Positions 1-8,550 of a stretch of DNA of 64,000 nt are shown one piece after another. Source of the stretch: JARRKU01 sp050288425. GTDB lineage: Bacteria; Desulfobacterota; Desulfobacteria; Desulfobacterales; Desulfosarcinaceae. Position numbers and translations under genes: made by a program. The notes under the pieces are model-generated. The model saw only the letters and a program-made list of their open reading frames with translations, ran no database searches and was not told the origin of the DNA. Each line of letters starts with the position of its first letter. Within the stretch, counting starts at the first letter, position 1. The DNA lies in assembly GCA_050288425.1 (NCBI GenBank), contig JBNKDU010000032.1:9539-73538 (forward strand), in the 5' to 3' direction.

Positions 1-332
1 GCCCGCAGGTACCACATGGCTTCTTCCACGTGCTTGAGCACGCCGTGATAATCCTGGTCGATATCGTTGTGGAGTACCCCGGAGAGGCTCAAATAGGCGT
101 TTGTCGTCTCTATCTTGATCTCCATGGCGGCGTCGATCAAGGGGGCATAACTGGCACTGATGCGGTAGCCGGTATAAAAGCCGTAGCCCACCAGTCCGGT
201 AAGCATCAATCCGATGATTCCGAAAATTAGATAGATCCGCCTGGGTATCGGGGGTAGATGGTCCCTTGCGGGCGGTCGCTGGCCGCGCAAGTCGCCGTGG
301 ATCTGATTTTCGCTGATTGGGTTGAGGAGCAT
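1..332 (-). CDS. Membrane sensor-type protein, N-terminal part (truncated by window edge)
   Basis: An open frame runs off the left edge; only the first 110 codons are present. It opens with about 35 cytoplasmic residues rich in Pro and Arg, followed by one strong membrane segment (about residues 37-60, IYLIFGIIGLMLTGLVGYGF). The start of a predicted helical extracytoplasmic domain follows, with Thr/Asn-rich and acidic repeats. This layout is typical of the N-terminus of sensor histidine kinases, chemoreceptors and diguanylate cyclases with a helical periplasmic sensor, but no output domain is visible, so no function is assigned. The ATG at 332 is chosen because the frame is open through it; an in-frame TTG lies 4 codons upstream. 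No strong Shine-Dalgarno sequence is seen. Confidence 0.55.
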   Translation of the reverse strand, partial: MLLNPISENQIHGDLRGQRPPARDHLPPIPRRIYLIFGIIGLMLTGLVGYGFYTGYRISASYAPLIDAAMEIKIETTNAYLSLSGVLHNDIDQDYHGVLKHVEEAMWYLR

Positions 333-678
333 GGATGAATCCAAAATCAGCCTTTGCAGGGTGGCGCTGCCCTTTACGGCAATGGGAGCGTTTATCAATT
401 CACTTCATTATTCCGATCCCGCACCTGCATGTTTAAATAGCCCCGCACGCTCCCATCGTTCCGGTGGCCTGCCGGGTATTGCCATCGTAATTTTATTATG
501 AAGCAAGGCGGCAAACATTGAAATCGGGAAAACACCCGAGTTGGCCGATCCAATTGATGAAATGCGGCACGGAAATTCCTGATGGTCGAGCGGACGGGGA
601 CGGCTGCGGGTTCTTCCCGGATCGGGACCCCGTGGATGGACGACGGGTCCGGGGGGATCGCCTTGCAACGGACAGCGG
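333..678. other. Intergenic region, no recognised feature
   Basis: This stretch separates two minus-strand genes. Open frames here are short or only overlap the C-terminal coding region of the VWA/FHA gene in other frames, without Shine-Dalgarno support or recognisable protein. I see no convincing hairpin with a T-run and no repeat shared with the rest of the window. Confidence 0.4.
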
Positions 679-2577
679 TCAGACGACGCGTCCGTGGTGG
701 TCGAAATCCAGGGCCAGGGACGCCTTTTCCTCTTCGTTGAGGAAATCCACCGACATGATTTCCACCGGGTCGTTTCCCGAGTGGGTGGGGACGATGGTGA
801 GGCTGACCCAGGTGGCCGGGTCCTGCCCGAAGGTGACCACGCACAACTGGTCGCAACCGGCCTCCCGATATTCCGGCGACTGGATCCAGCGGAAAATGAA
901 CTGGGTAAAGCCGTTGTGGTGCCGCCCGTACCAGTCGGCGGCCGCTTCGATGGCCGCCGGCAGGCTGCAGACCACATAGAACGCCTTGTTTTTGACGATG
1001 GTGGAGCTGTGCTGCCGGCTGTCGCTTTGCGTTTTCTGCAGGTTTTCATGGGCCGTGGTGGCGATCATGTCCAGGATGTCGTGTGCGAAATAGGTGTTCA
1101 CGTAGGTCTTGTGTTTGGGGCTGAGTCCGTAGATCTGGATCAAATGGTTCTGCATGCAGGAGATCAATCCCTGTTTGCTGCCCAGGTTATCGAGGTCCAG
1201 CACGATGGTGGCGGCCTCCTCCTCATCCTCCAGGGCGGTCATGGAGAGCATGACCGTATCTCCGAACGGTTTCTGGTCGGCCATGTAGAATTTGAAATTG
1301 TAGGTGGCCATGGTGATCCGGTCGCCGCTCTTGAGCCGTACCGGTTCGTTGGGTTGCAGGCGAATTTCGTTGAGCAGGGTGCCGTTGGTGCTGCGCTGAT
1401 CTTCCAGGTAGAAGGCCATGTTGCGAAATTCGACGGTGGCATGAAAGCTGGAAATCGCCGGTGCATCGATGACGAGGTGGTTGCGGGGGCTGCGGCCGAC
1501 GTTGATGCGTTCTTCCTCCAGCTTGAAAGGTTCCGCATTTTCTCCCAGGGCATTGTCCAGATCTTCCAGGTGTGCTTCGGGGATCGCCAGCCGCTGTTTG
1601 TCCGTCGCGGTCCCGCCGGTCTTGCGGCGCGCCATCTGCAGGAAAAAAAAGACCAGCGCGGCGATCAAGGCGAGGATGACCAACCCGACGGTCATGGAGA
1701 TCATCCAGATGCTCTTCTCCGATACCACCAGGGCCGGATCGTTTGCCGGGGCCGTTGCCGTCACCTGCGGTTCGACCCGGGCCGGCGCCGGGGGTGTCTC
1801 GGAAGCTGTGGTGGATGCGGGTGTTTCCTCCGGAACGGGCAGCAGGGGCAGGGGGGCGATTTCCGGCGGCTCAGGCTCCGGCGGTGTGAGCAGCTTTTCG
1901 ATCTGCTCCAATACGCCGGAGATTTCATCTACGGTAAAGGTGCGGAAATATTCACCGTCGGTGCGCAACGCCAGGGTCTGGATCAAGGAGAAATCGGCGG
2001 CCTCGGTGAGGGCGATGCCGAAGATCCGAACCCCCTGGAGCTTGCATTGGGCCGTGACATCCTCCTTGAGCCAGCGGGTCATCTCCGCGTCTTTCCGGGC
2101 GTCGCCGGTGTCGACGATGCCGTCGGTGATGAAGACGATTCCTTTCCGGGCGGTATCGCGACCCTGTGTCTTGAGTTCGTAGAGGGCGCGCTCGATGCCC
2201 GCCGGCGTGTTGGTATATTGGCCGCGATAGTCGATGCCTTCGAGACTGTCGATCACCGCCGCCCGGGCGGTGGGGTCGGAAACCTCGGTCAGCGGATGAA
2301 GCAGCCTGGCGCGCTGGTCGAAGAGCACCAACCCGATGCGGGTCTGGTCGGGCAACCGCCGGACAAAGGTGCTGACCACCTGGGGGGTGATGAAACCAGG
2401 ATCGTTCTTCTTCATGCTGCCCGAGTTGTCGATGACGAAGAACATGTCGAGCTGTGGCGCCTGTGCCTGAAGCGGCGTGGGGACACCCACTGCGGCCCAG
2501 ACGATGCACAGGAGGGCCACGATTCGCCCAAATGGAAAAATTATCTTTATTTTCAATTTGTTGAACGAAGATCCCAT
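679..2577 (-). CDS. Secreted VWA domain / single membrane helix / cytosolic FHA domain protein
   Basis: About 632 residues. The N-terminus is a signal peptide or anchor (about residues 10-38). Next comes a von Willebrand factor A domain (about 45-230) with an intact MIDAS (DNSGSM near 50, and TDG), then a Pro/Thr/Ala-rich linker, a transmembrane helix (about 291-316), a forkhead-associated domain (about 358-432; GRSPRNH, SSFHA and STNGT are the phosphothreonine-binding signatures), and about 180 C-terminal residues I do not recognise. The predicted topology puts the metal-dependent VWA domain outside and the FHA domain in the cytosol, so the protein could couple an extracytoplasmic ligand to Ser/Thr-phosphorylated partners. 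No kinase gene is nearby. The ATG at 2577 is chosen because it starts directly before the signal peptide; an in-frame start at 2616 would add 13 residues. A sigma70-like promoter lies just upstream. Confidence 0.8.
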   Translation of the reverse strand: MGSSFNKLKIKIIFPFGRIVALLCIVWAAVGVPTPLQAQAPQLDMFFVIDNSGSMKKNDPGFITPQVVSTFVRRLPDQTRIGLVLFDQRARLLHPLTEVSDPTARAAVIDSLEGIDYRGQYTNTPAGIERALYELKTQGRDTARKGIVFITDGIVDTGDARKDAEMTRWLKEDVTAQCKLQGVRIFGIALTEAADFSLIQTLALRTDGEYFRTFTVDEISGVLEQIEKLLTPPEPEPPEIAPLPLLPVPEETPASTTASETPPAPARVEPQVTATAPANDPALVVSEKSIWMISMTVGLVILALIAALVFFFLQMARRKTGGTATDKQRLAIPEAHLEDLDNALGENAEPFKLEEERINVGRSPRNHLVIDAPAISSFHATVEFRNMAFYLEDQRSTNGTLLNEIRLQPNEPVRLKSGDRITMATYNFKFYMADQKPFGDTVMLSMTALEDEEEAATIVLDLDNLGSKQGLISCMQNHLIQIYGLSPKHKTYVNTYFAHDILDMIATTAHENLQKTQSDSRQHSSTIVKNKAFYVVCSLPAAIEAAADWYGRHHNGFTQFIFRWIQSPEYREAGCDQLCVVTFGQDPATWVSLTIVPTHSGNDPVEIMSVDFLNEEEKASLALDFDHHGRVV

Positions 2578-3057
2578 GGCGGTTGCCCTTGTGCTGCATG
2601 CGGGTTGAGGGGACATTCAGGGTTTCGGCTTTCCTTTATGTATATAAATGAATGAGTTATGTCAAAAAAAAGCGACCGCAACGATATGGCCGCGGGTGCT
2701 GCCCGGGAGATGAATCGGACAGGATACGGCAGGGGGGTGTGCCCAAAATTGTCCATGGCCGCCGCTGGGCGTCACTATTTCGTCACAAATCGGCAATCCA
2801 GCCGGATGAATCATCGTGAAGGTCCCGCCGGTCCCAAGCGACAGACAAGGGGGTCTTGATAAAATGAACAATTATTTCGGTAAGATAAAGTTTGGTTGCA
2901 TAATGACCCGGTCGAGGGGCCGGCTTCGGACGAAATCTGGAGAATTGAGGTATAAATTTTGCATGATGTTTCGGGAGCTTGACTTGGGAGCCCGGTTGGG
3001 ATGAGATTCATTGCGGATTGCATCGGGCCCGGGACGACATCCTTCGGAGGATCCATT
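2578..3057. other. Divergent intergenic region
   Basis: This 480-bp stretch separates the divergent VWA/FHA and MepK-like genes. It holds the minus-strand promoter listed separately. Short open frames inside it have no Shine-Dalgarno support and no recognisable protein. For the rightward gene I see AT-rich -10-like hexamers (for example TATAAA near 2953) but no convincing -35 partner. No RNA gene is recognised. Confidence 0.4.
2637..2665 (-). promoter_or_regulatory. Predicted sigma70 promoter for the VWA/FHA gene
   Basis: On the minus strand the -35 box is TTGACA (2665-2660), the spacer is 17 nt and the -10 box is TACATA (2642-2637). Transcription would begin near 2630, giving a leader of about 50 nt to the ATG at 2577. 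The match is strong but read by eye only. Confidence 0.55.
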
Positions 3058-3600
3058 TTGAATTTCCATCGCCGTGACTTTCTCAAAGTGAGCGCCGCCG
3101 CCCTGGCCGCCGGTCTGCTGCCCATCCCCGCCCTCGCCGCCATCCACCCACGCCAAGCCTCCCGGAAGCTGGCTTTTTACAACACCCATACCGGCGAAAC
3201 ATTGGATGTGCGCTACTTTGAGCAAGGCACCTACCGGCCCGACCAACTGGAACGCATCGACCAGATCCTGCGGGACCACCGCACCAGCGAAATTCATCCC
3301 ATCGACCGCCACCTGCTGGATCTGCTGTTCGTCGTCAAATCGCGAATCCGCCCGCACACCCCGTTCCATATCATCTCGGGGTACCGCTCGCCGGCCACCA
3401 ACGCCATGCTGCGCAGGAAAAGCCCGGGCGTGGCCCGCTCCAGCTTTCACATGAAGGGCAAGGCCATCGATATCCGTCTGCCCGGATACAGTTCACGCCG
3501 CTTGCGGGATCTATGCATCGACATGAAAGCGGGTGGGGTGGGCTACTATGCCAATTCGAACTTCGTCCATCTCGACACCGGACCGGTACGCCACTGGTAG
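3058..3600 (+). CDS. mepK: Tat-exported M15/DUF882 murein endopeptidase, MepK (YcbK)-like
   Basis: 180 residues. The start is TTG at 3058, decided by a GGAGG Shine-Dalgarno at 3046-3050 with 7-nt spacing; an upstream in-frame ATG at 3001 has no such support and would bury the signal. The N-terminus is a twin-arginine signal (RRDFLKV followed by a hydrophobic Ala/Leu stretch, about residues 5-28). The peptidase M15A/DUF882 core carries the zinc-site motifs SSFHMKGKAID and VHLDTGP. E. coli MepK, of similar size, hydrolyses 3-3 (mDAP-mDAP) crosslinks in peptidoglycan. The convergent neighbour is an LdtD-type transpeptidase that makes such crosslinks, repeating the ycbB-ycbK pairing of enterobacteria. 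The zinc-motif assignment is from family knowledge; activity is inferred. Confidence 0.85.
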   Translation: MNFHRRDFLKVSAAALAAGLLPIPALAAIHPRQASRKLAFYNTHTGETLDVRYFEQGTYRPDQLERIDQILRDHRTSEIHPIDRHLLDLLFVVKSRIRPHTPFHIISGYRSPATNAMLRRKSPGVARSSFHMKGKAIDIRLPGYSSRRLRDLCIDMKAGGVGYYANSNFVHLDTGPVRHW

Positions 3601-3640
3601 CGGTTCGATCCAGGTCTCATCACCCGCAACATCGCCGTCC

Positions 3641-5410
3641 TCATGAATGCAGCGACTCCGTGGATATGACCCGCGGGGGCGCCGGATGGTTGGATCGTCG
3701 CTGCAGGGCCCGGTCCAAATCGCCGTCCCGGCCGTAAATGTCGTCGCGGAATTGCAGGTCCCCGTTCTCGTCTACCCAGGCCGTCATATACAAGAGATGC
3801 ACCGGGATGGGATCTGGAATGTGCACCACCTGGCGTTCTCCGGAGCCCAGGCGGTCGTCCAGGCGGTCGGACGTCCAGGTGCTGTCCCCGGACAACAGGT
3901 AGAGGGCCAGTTCCCGGGCATGTTCCACACGTATGCAGCCGGAACTGTAGCCGCGCTGGAAGCGGCGAAAGAGCGACTTCTGGGGGGTGTCGTGGAGGTA
4001 GACCGCGAACTTGTTGGGGAGCATGAACTTGATCCGGCCCAGCGCATTTTTTTCGCCCGGCTCCTGTCGCAGCCGAAAGGGGAAATTGGATTTGTCGTAG
4101 CGGGACCAATCCACGGAGCGCGGATCGAGTTCCTCGGCGTCTTCCTCCCAGCCGCCGAAAACCTTGAATCCCTTGTCGACCAGGTAGTCGGCCCCCTGTG
4201 CCAATTTGGGCAGGATGTCCTCGGTGGCCAGGGTAAAGGGCACGTTCCAGTACGGGTTGAGTACCATATAGGAGAGACGGGCGCTGAACACCGGGGTCAT
4301 GCGCGCCGGTTTGCCCACCACCACGCGCATGGTCAGGGCCTTGCGATCCTTTTCCACCACCGCCAATTCGAAGGCGGCTGTATTGACGGCGATATAGCGC
4401 TCTCCCAGGTCGCGCGGCAGCCACCGCCAACGCTCCAGGTTCAGTTCGATCTGGCGGATTCGGCTCCCCACGTCGACGTTGAGTGCGCCGAGGGTTTCGG
4501 GTCCGATGATGCCGTCGGGTTTCAATCCGTGGCGCCGCTGGAAATGCTCCACCGCCGCCACCAGATCGGTGTCATATGGCCCGGATGCGTCCGGGGGCGT
4601 GTCGGCCGTCAAATCGCCTTCCGTATGCAGTCGCTTCCATAGTGACGCAACGCGTTCATCGACATCTCCGGGACGGATGGTCTCGCCTGCGGCAATGACC
4701 GGCCACCCGCCGTCCTGCTGGATCCGGCGCAGGCGCTGGAGTGCCTGCTGCAACCCCCGGTATTCGCGATGCGTCGGCCGGAGCCGGTCGATGGTTGCCT
4801 CCAGGCTATCTTCGGCCAGGGCCCGGGTCAGCACGGTCAGCATATCCACCGGAGGATCGGGGATCACCCAGTCCTCATGCAGATGCTCCGGATTGATGCG
4901 TCCAGCCGCCAGGTGGGTGCCCATCTGCAGCCAGGCGTCGGTCAGCAGCAGGTCCAGTTCGGCCCAGATGGGTGCCAGGGCCTCGTCGGGCGGGAAGTAT
5001 TCCAGGTTGAGCATATCCAGCAACCGGTTGATGGCCGGCAAATGGTAGTCCGACGGGCGGAGACCGTCCCGGAAAGCCTGCCCGATGATGCCCATCAGGC
5101 TGTGGGCGGCCGGCCGCAGACCATGGCCGTCGAACCAGACCGGCCGGTAGGAACGCTGTTCATAAAATGCGGGTATATACTGGACGCTGCAGATCGGCTC
5201 GCCGCGACAGGTAAACTCCTGCCGGCGCATGTCGATTTTCACCTGCCGTTCGAGCTGGGCATAGACCCTGGGAAAGAAATAGTGGTTGGCGGCCGCCGGC
5301 CCTGCCAGGGGCCAATGGAGCAGGAGACCGAGCAGGCCGGCGGCCACGGCGGCCTGCCGGAGCCATCGCCCGGTGTTTTTCGGTAATACGACGCAAGGAC
5401 GGAGGAGCAT
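3641..5410 (-). CDS. ldtD: L,D-transpeptidase, LdtD (YcbB)-like
   Basis: 589 residues, close to the usual 600-615 of YcbB. It has a signal peptide (about 12-42, ending near AAANHYFF), an N-terminal scaffold region, a peptidoglycan-binding helical domain (about 275-330, EHFQRRHGLKPDGIIGPETL) and a C-terminal YkuD catalytic domain. The active site follows the family pattern: LHDTP and then SSGCIR, with the nucleophilic Cys near residue 492. The enzyme forms 3-3 mDAP crosslinks in periplasmic peptidoglycan. The ATG at 5410 is chosen for the AAGGAC ribosome-binding site and signal peptide; the frame stays open upstream into the ferritin-like gene, but that part is not protein-like. The gene is convergent with the MepK-like endopeptidase, with only 40 bp between the stops. 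Confidence 0.9.
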   Translation of the reverse strand: MLLRPCVVLPKNTGRWLRQAAVAAGLLGLLLHWPLAGPAAANHYFFPRVYAQLERQVKIDMRRQEFTCRGEPICSVQYIPAFYEQRSYRPVWFDGHGLRPAAHSLMGIIGQAFRDGLRPSDYHLPAINRLLDMLNLEYFPPDEALAPIWAELDLLLTDAWLQMGTHLAAGRINPEHLHEDWVIPDPPVDMLTVLTRALAEDSLEATIDRLRPTHREYRGLQQALQRLRRIQQDGGWPVIAAGETIRPGDVDERVASLWKRLHTEGDLTADTPPDASGPYDTDLVAAVEHFQRRHGLKPDGIIGPETLGALNVDVGSRIRQIELNLERWRWLPRDLGERYIAVNTAAFELAVVEKDRKALTMRVVVGKPARMTPVFSARLSYMVLNPYWNVPFTLATEDILPKLAQGADYLVDKGFKVFGGWEEDAEELDPRSVDWSRYDKSNFPFRLRQEPGEKNALGRIKFMLPNKFAVYLHDTPQKSLFRRFQRGYSSGCIRVEHARELALYLLSGDSTWTSDRLDDRLGSGERQVVHIPDPIPVHLLYMTAWVDENGDLQFRDDIYGRDGDLDRALQRRSNHPAPPRVISTESLHS

Positions 5411-5597
5411 GTCCTTTTTCCCTTCCTTTCGATGCCTGGCCCCGGATGTCCCTGGATATATCGTCGCCGGGGGCGGTCCGATCTTACCGCGGCCGGGGGC
5501 AGGTTTTTCGATGATCGACGGACGCGCAGGTTGCCAGGCAGCTAGCGGGTGGGGGGTGAGCTTCCGTGCGGTGAACATCCGGCCCGAAGGCCCGCGA

Positions 5598-6053
5598 TTA
5601 CCAAACCTCGGGATAGCCGATGTCGACGAATGCCGACTCCATCTTGGCCTTGTGCTCCCGTTCCATGGCGGCCAATTCGAGGAAAAGCTTCTTGCGTCCG
5701 GCGTTGGTGCATAGTTCGGCCAATTCATTGTATTGCCGCATGGCCTGTTCCTCTTTCTTCATGGCCAGGGCGATGGCATCCACCGGTTTCATTTCCAGCG
5801 AAAGCATGGGTTCTTCGACGGTTTCCGAGACATGGAAATCCGGGAGCTTTTCGAATTGGATGCCGGCGGCAGGATCATCGCAGAATGATTCCAGGATCCG
5901 GCGGTGACGCACTTCTTCCTTGCTGAAGGTGCCGAACAGCTCCTTGAGAAATGCATTGGCCGTATTGGCGGCCACGTCGGCATAAAAGCGGGCCGCTTCG
6001 ATTTCACTCTGAATCGCACGCTCGATGATGTCCCGGTAGACTTCGGTCTTCAT
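5598..6053 (-). CDS. Ferritin-like (rubrerythrin-family) diiron protein
   Basis: 151 residues forming a four-helix bundle with repeated Glu and His ligand motifs: EIEAARFY (about 17-24), EEVRHRR (about 46-52), EEQAMRQY (about 101-108) and EREHKAKM (about 131-138). This matches the ferritin-like superfamily of rubrerythrin-type proteins. It lacks the C-terminal rubredoxin CxxC domain, so it is not a full rubrerythrin. Such proteins act in the cytosol in peroxide reduction or iron handling in anaerobes; the exact reaction here is not shown. The start has a good Shine-Dalgarno (GAGGTG, 5 nt before ATG). It lies downstream of a candidate promoter and 187 bp upstream of ldtD, in the same direction. 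Confidence 0.75.
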   Translation of the reverse strand: MKTEVYRDIIERAIQSEIEAARFYADVAANTANAFLKELFGTFSKEEVRHRRILESFCDDPAAGIQFEKLPDFHVSETVEEPMLSLEMKPVDAIALAMKKEEQAMRQYNELAELCTNAGRKKLFLELAAMEREHKAKMESAFVDIGYPEVW

Positions 6054-6199
6054 ATTTCACCTCGAATGAAAAGCTCAATGGGGGTACGGCCAACTTCCCA
6101 TACGGGAAAATCGCCGGGCTGCTGTTCCGGACGGCCCAAATAACAAGGATTCCACCTGCTCCCTCCATGGAGGTCGGATCGGATCGGCAATCCGTTACG

Positions 6200-6229
6200 A
6201 TCCTAAACCAAACGATTTGACGAAGTCAA
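6200..6229 (-). promoter_or_regulatory. Candidate promoter for the ferritin-like gene, with a small palindrome
   Basis: On the minus strand TTGACT (6229-6224), an 18-nt spacer and TAGGAT (6205-6200) form a moderate sigma70 match. The -35 box lies within a perfect 13-bp inverted repeat, TTGAC-GAA-GTCAA (6217-6229), which could be an operator. The leader would be about 140 nt. Confidence 0.35.
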
Positions 6230-6270
6230 CACGTGCCCTTTTACCATCATTTTTTATGCAACGATCGGGT

Positions 6271-7347
6271 TCACTCGGCCCGCAGCACCAGCAGGAACCC
6301 CCCGCATAGAAAAACGAGGTTGGCCAGCCACGCCGCCGCCAGGGGCGGCAGGATCAACCCGTACCCCAGCGAGACGCAGAAGCTGTGGAAGACGAAATAG
6401 AGAAAGCCGATCCCGATCCCGTAGGTGATGCTCACCGGAAGGCCGACGGTCAATCGCCTCCGGGCGGTCAGGCCGATGCCTACCAGGGCCATGATGAAGC
6501 AGACGAAGGGATAGGCCGATTTGGCATACAGGTCGACGCGATAGGAGGTGGCGTCATAGCCTTCCTCTTCCACCTTCTTCACATAGTCCAGCAGTTCCCG
6601 GTAGTTCATCTCCTCGGATTTGCGCACCACGCGGCGGAAATCGTCCGGGTGCAACTGCAGATTGGCATTCACGGTATCCTCCAGGGTGATGTCATAGGTG
6701 TTGACCTCGGGATCGAGGACCTGTTTCATCACCTGGTGCAGCATCCAGCGGCCGTTGTAGTACTCCCCTTTCTGCGCGTCGATGCGGCGAACCAGCCGGA
6801 AGTCGCTGCCGAAAAAATAGCGGGTGAAGCCGAAAATGGCCCGGCTGGCCGGATCGAAATACTTGATATGGGTAATCTGGTGGCGGCCTTTGATCCAGAT
6901 ATTTTTCGAGCGCACTGCAATGTTGGTCTTCTTGCGGATTTCGCGGTTCTGGATCTGGTTGGACCGCTGCATGGTCATGGGCACCACCTGTTCGGCCAGG
7001 TAGAAGAGCAATACGGCGCCGGCGGCCGCCACCAGCAGGACCGGCCGCATCAAGGCGTAGATGCTGATGCCGCCGGCGTTGATGACGATCAGCTCGTTGT
7101 GTTTGCTCATCAGGCCGAAAACGATCAAAATGGCCAGCAGCAGAATTACCGGCAGGGCCTGGGTGAAGATGAATGGGATCTTGTAGGCCACGTATTCGAA
7201 GGCGCGCCACAGGGAGATGTCGGCCTCGATGAATTCGTCCATGGTCCCCAGATAGTCCACGGCCACGAAGATGCTCACCACGGCCAGCAGCGACAGCAGA
7301 AAATACTTGGCGATCTGGGTGATGATGTATCGGTTGAGGGTATTCAT
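6271..7347 (-). CDS. lptG: LPS export ABC transporter permease LptG
   Basis: 358 residues, the usual LptG length. Three N-terminal membrane helices (about 12-32, 56-80, 100-122) are followed by a periplasmic beta-jellyroll-like domain (about 125-265) and three C-terminal helices. The fold and sequence match the YjgP/YjgQ family. LptF and LptG together form the membrane part of the LptB2FG ATPase, which extracts lipopolysaccharide from the inner membrane and passes it to LptC and LptA. The start ATG overlaps the stop of lptF by 4 nt (ATGA), so translation is coupled. The longer open frame upstream is a shadow of lptF. It is the last gene of the run from the UbiA-type gene through DprE1 and DprE2. 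Confidence 0.92.
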   Translation of the reverse strand: MNTLNRYIITQIAKYFLLSLLAVVSIFVAVDYLGTMDEFIEADISLWRAFEYVAYKIPFIFTQALPVILLLAILIVFGLMSKHNELIVINAGGISIYALMRPVLLVAAAGAVLLFYLAEQVVPMTMQRSNQIQNREIRKKTNIAVRSKNIWIKGRHQITHIKYFDPASRAIFGFTRYFFGSDFRLVRRIDAQKGEYYNGRWMLHQVMKQVLDPEVNTYDITLEDTVNANLQLHPDDFRRVVRKSEEMNYRELLDYVKKVEEEGYDATSYRVDLYAKSAYPFVCFIMALVGIGLTARRRLTVGLPVSITYGIGIGFLYFVFHSFCVSLGYGLILPPLAAAWLANLVFLCGGFLLVLRAE

Positions 7348-8534
7348 GGCTGGCAGCTCCGGTCCTGCCGGCTGCACAACCGTTCCAGGCTCAGCTTTTG
7401 CCCCAGGCGGTGCCATTGCAGCGCCCGCTCCTGGATCATTCGGGAATAGAGCCAGATGCCGGCACCTCCCAGGAGAAAGTTGGGTGCCCACATGCCCACC
7501 ACCGGCGGCAGGGTGCCCGATTCGCCGAAGGACCAACCCACCGACAGCAGGATATAGTAGCTGAGGAAGAGGACGATTCCGATGACCGTCCCCACCGAGC
7601 GTTTGCCCCGGCTCGATTGCATGCCCAGCGGGATGGCCACCAGGCCGAGGACGAAACATGCCAGGGGCAGGGCCAACTTCTCGTGCAGCTTCATCTGGGC
7701 CTTGAAATAGGCCTTGCTGCCCGGTTTCGCTGCGGCGATATAATTTCGCAATTGGGCCATCCTCATCTCCTCGATGGGGCGGCGGTCGCCCGAACTCTTG
7801 GTCAGGATCCCCTTGAGATCGAGGTTCATCTCATAGGTCTTGAAAGCGATGGCATGGGCCGACTGATCTTCCAGGCGCACCTGGTTGATGGATCCGTTGA
7901 AAAGCCGCAGCCGGATATTCTGCTTGTCCGCCTCCGGGATCATCACCCCCCGCGGGGCGACGATGATGTTGTTGATCGTCTTGTTGCGCTGGTCTTCGAT
8001 GAACACGTCGGTCATGCTGCGGTCTTTCAGGTTGACCTTGTTCACATAGAGGGTGAGGCCATCGAAGCTGTCGATGAAGGTCCGCTCCCGGATGACGGCG
8101 TCGGCATGGGATTCGGCCAGGCGGATCGACAGCCCGTAGTAGGCGCGATTGCTCCACGGCAATCCCACCGCCGTGATCAGGGTGGTGAGCAGCCACCCCA
8201 TCAGGCAGAAGCAGAACACCGGCACCAGGAAACGGTGGGGATTCATGCCGCAGGCCTTCAGGGCCACGATTTCGTTGTCGCCCGACATCCGCAGGAAGGT
8301 CAGCAATACCGCCATCATCACCGACATGGGGGTGATGAAGGCCAGAAAGAACGGCATGGAGTAGGCCAGCAACAGAAGAAAAGAGAAGAGGCTCACCTGG
8401 TAGTTGACCACCATGTTGGTGATCTCCAGGATCTTGGTCACCAGAAAGATAAAGGAGAAAAAAAACAGGTTCAGCCCGAAGGGCGGAAGCAGTTCCCGCA
8501 GCATGTAGCGATGAAGGATGGTATTGACGCGCAT
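7344..8534 (-). CDS. lptF: LPS export ABC transporter permease LptF
   Basis: 396 residues in the YjgP/YjgQ permease family: N-terminal membrane helices (about 14-38, 50-75, 100-125), a periplasmic jellyroll domain (about 135-290) and C-terminal helices with the conserved stretch LPLACFVLGLVAIPLG. With LptG and the LptB ATPase (not in this window) it moves LPS out of the inner membrane. The start is 16 nt after the stop of the DprE2-like gene, indicating one transcript with the arabinose-lipid genes. LptF is placed before LptG as in most Proteobacteria. Confidence 0.92.
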   Translation of the reverse strand: MRVNTILHRYMLRELLPPFGLNLFFFSFIFLVTKILEITNMVVNYQVSLFSFLLLLAYSMPFFLAFITPMSVMMAVLLTFLRMSGDNEIVALKACGMNPHRFLVPVFCFCLMGWLLTTLITAVGLPWSNRAYYGLSIRLAESHADAVIRERTFIDSFDGLTLYVNKVNLKDRSMTDVFIEDQRNKTINNIIVAPRGVMIPEADKQNIRLRLFNGSINQVRLEDQSAHAIAFKTYEMNLDLKGILTKSSGDRRPIEEMRMAQLRNYIAAAKPGSKAYFKAQMKLHEKLALPLACFVLGLVAIPLGMQSSRGKRSVGTVIGIVLFLSYYILLSVGWSFGESGTLPPVVGMWAPNFLLGGAGIWLYSRMIQERALQWHRLGQKLSLERLCSRQDRSCQP

Positions 8535-8550
8535 GGTCGCGGGGCTCCGG

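Noticed and set aside
694..2655. A 653-codon plus-strand open frame over the VWA/FHA gene
   Set aside because: It is a shadow of the minus-strand gene with intact MIDAS and FHA motifs.
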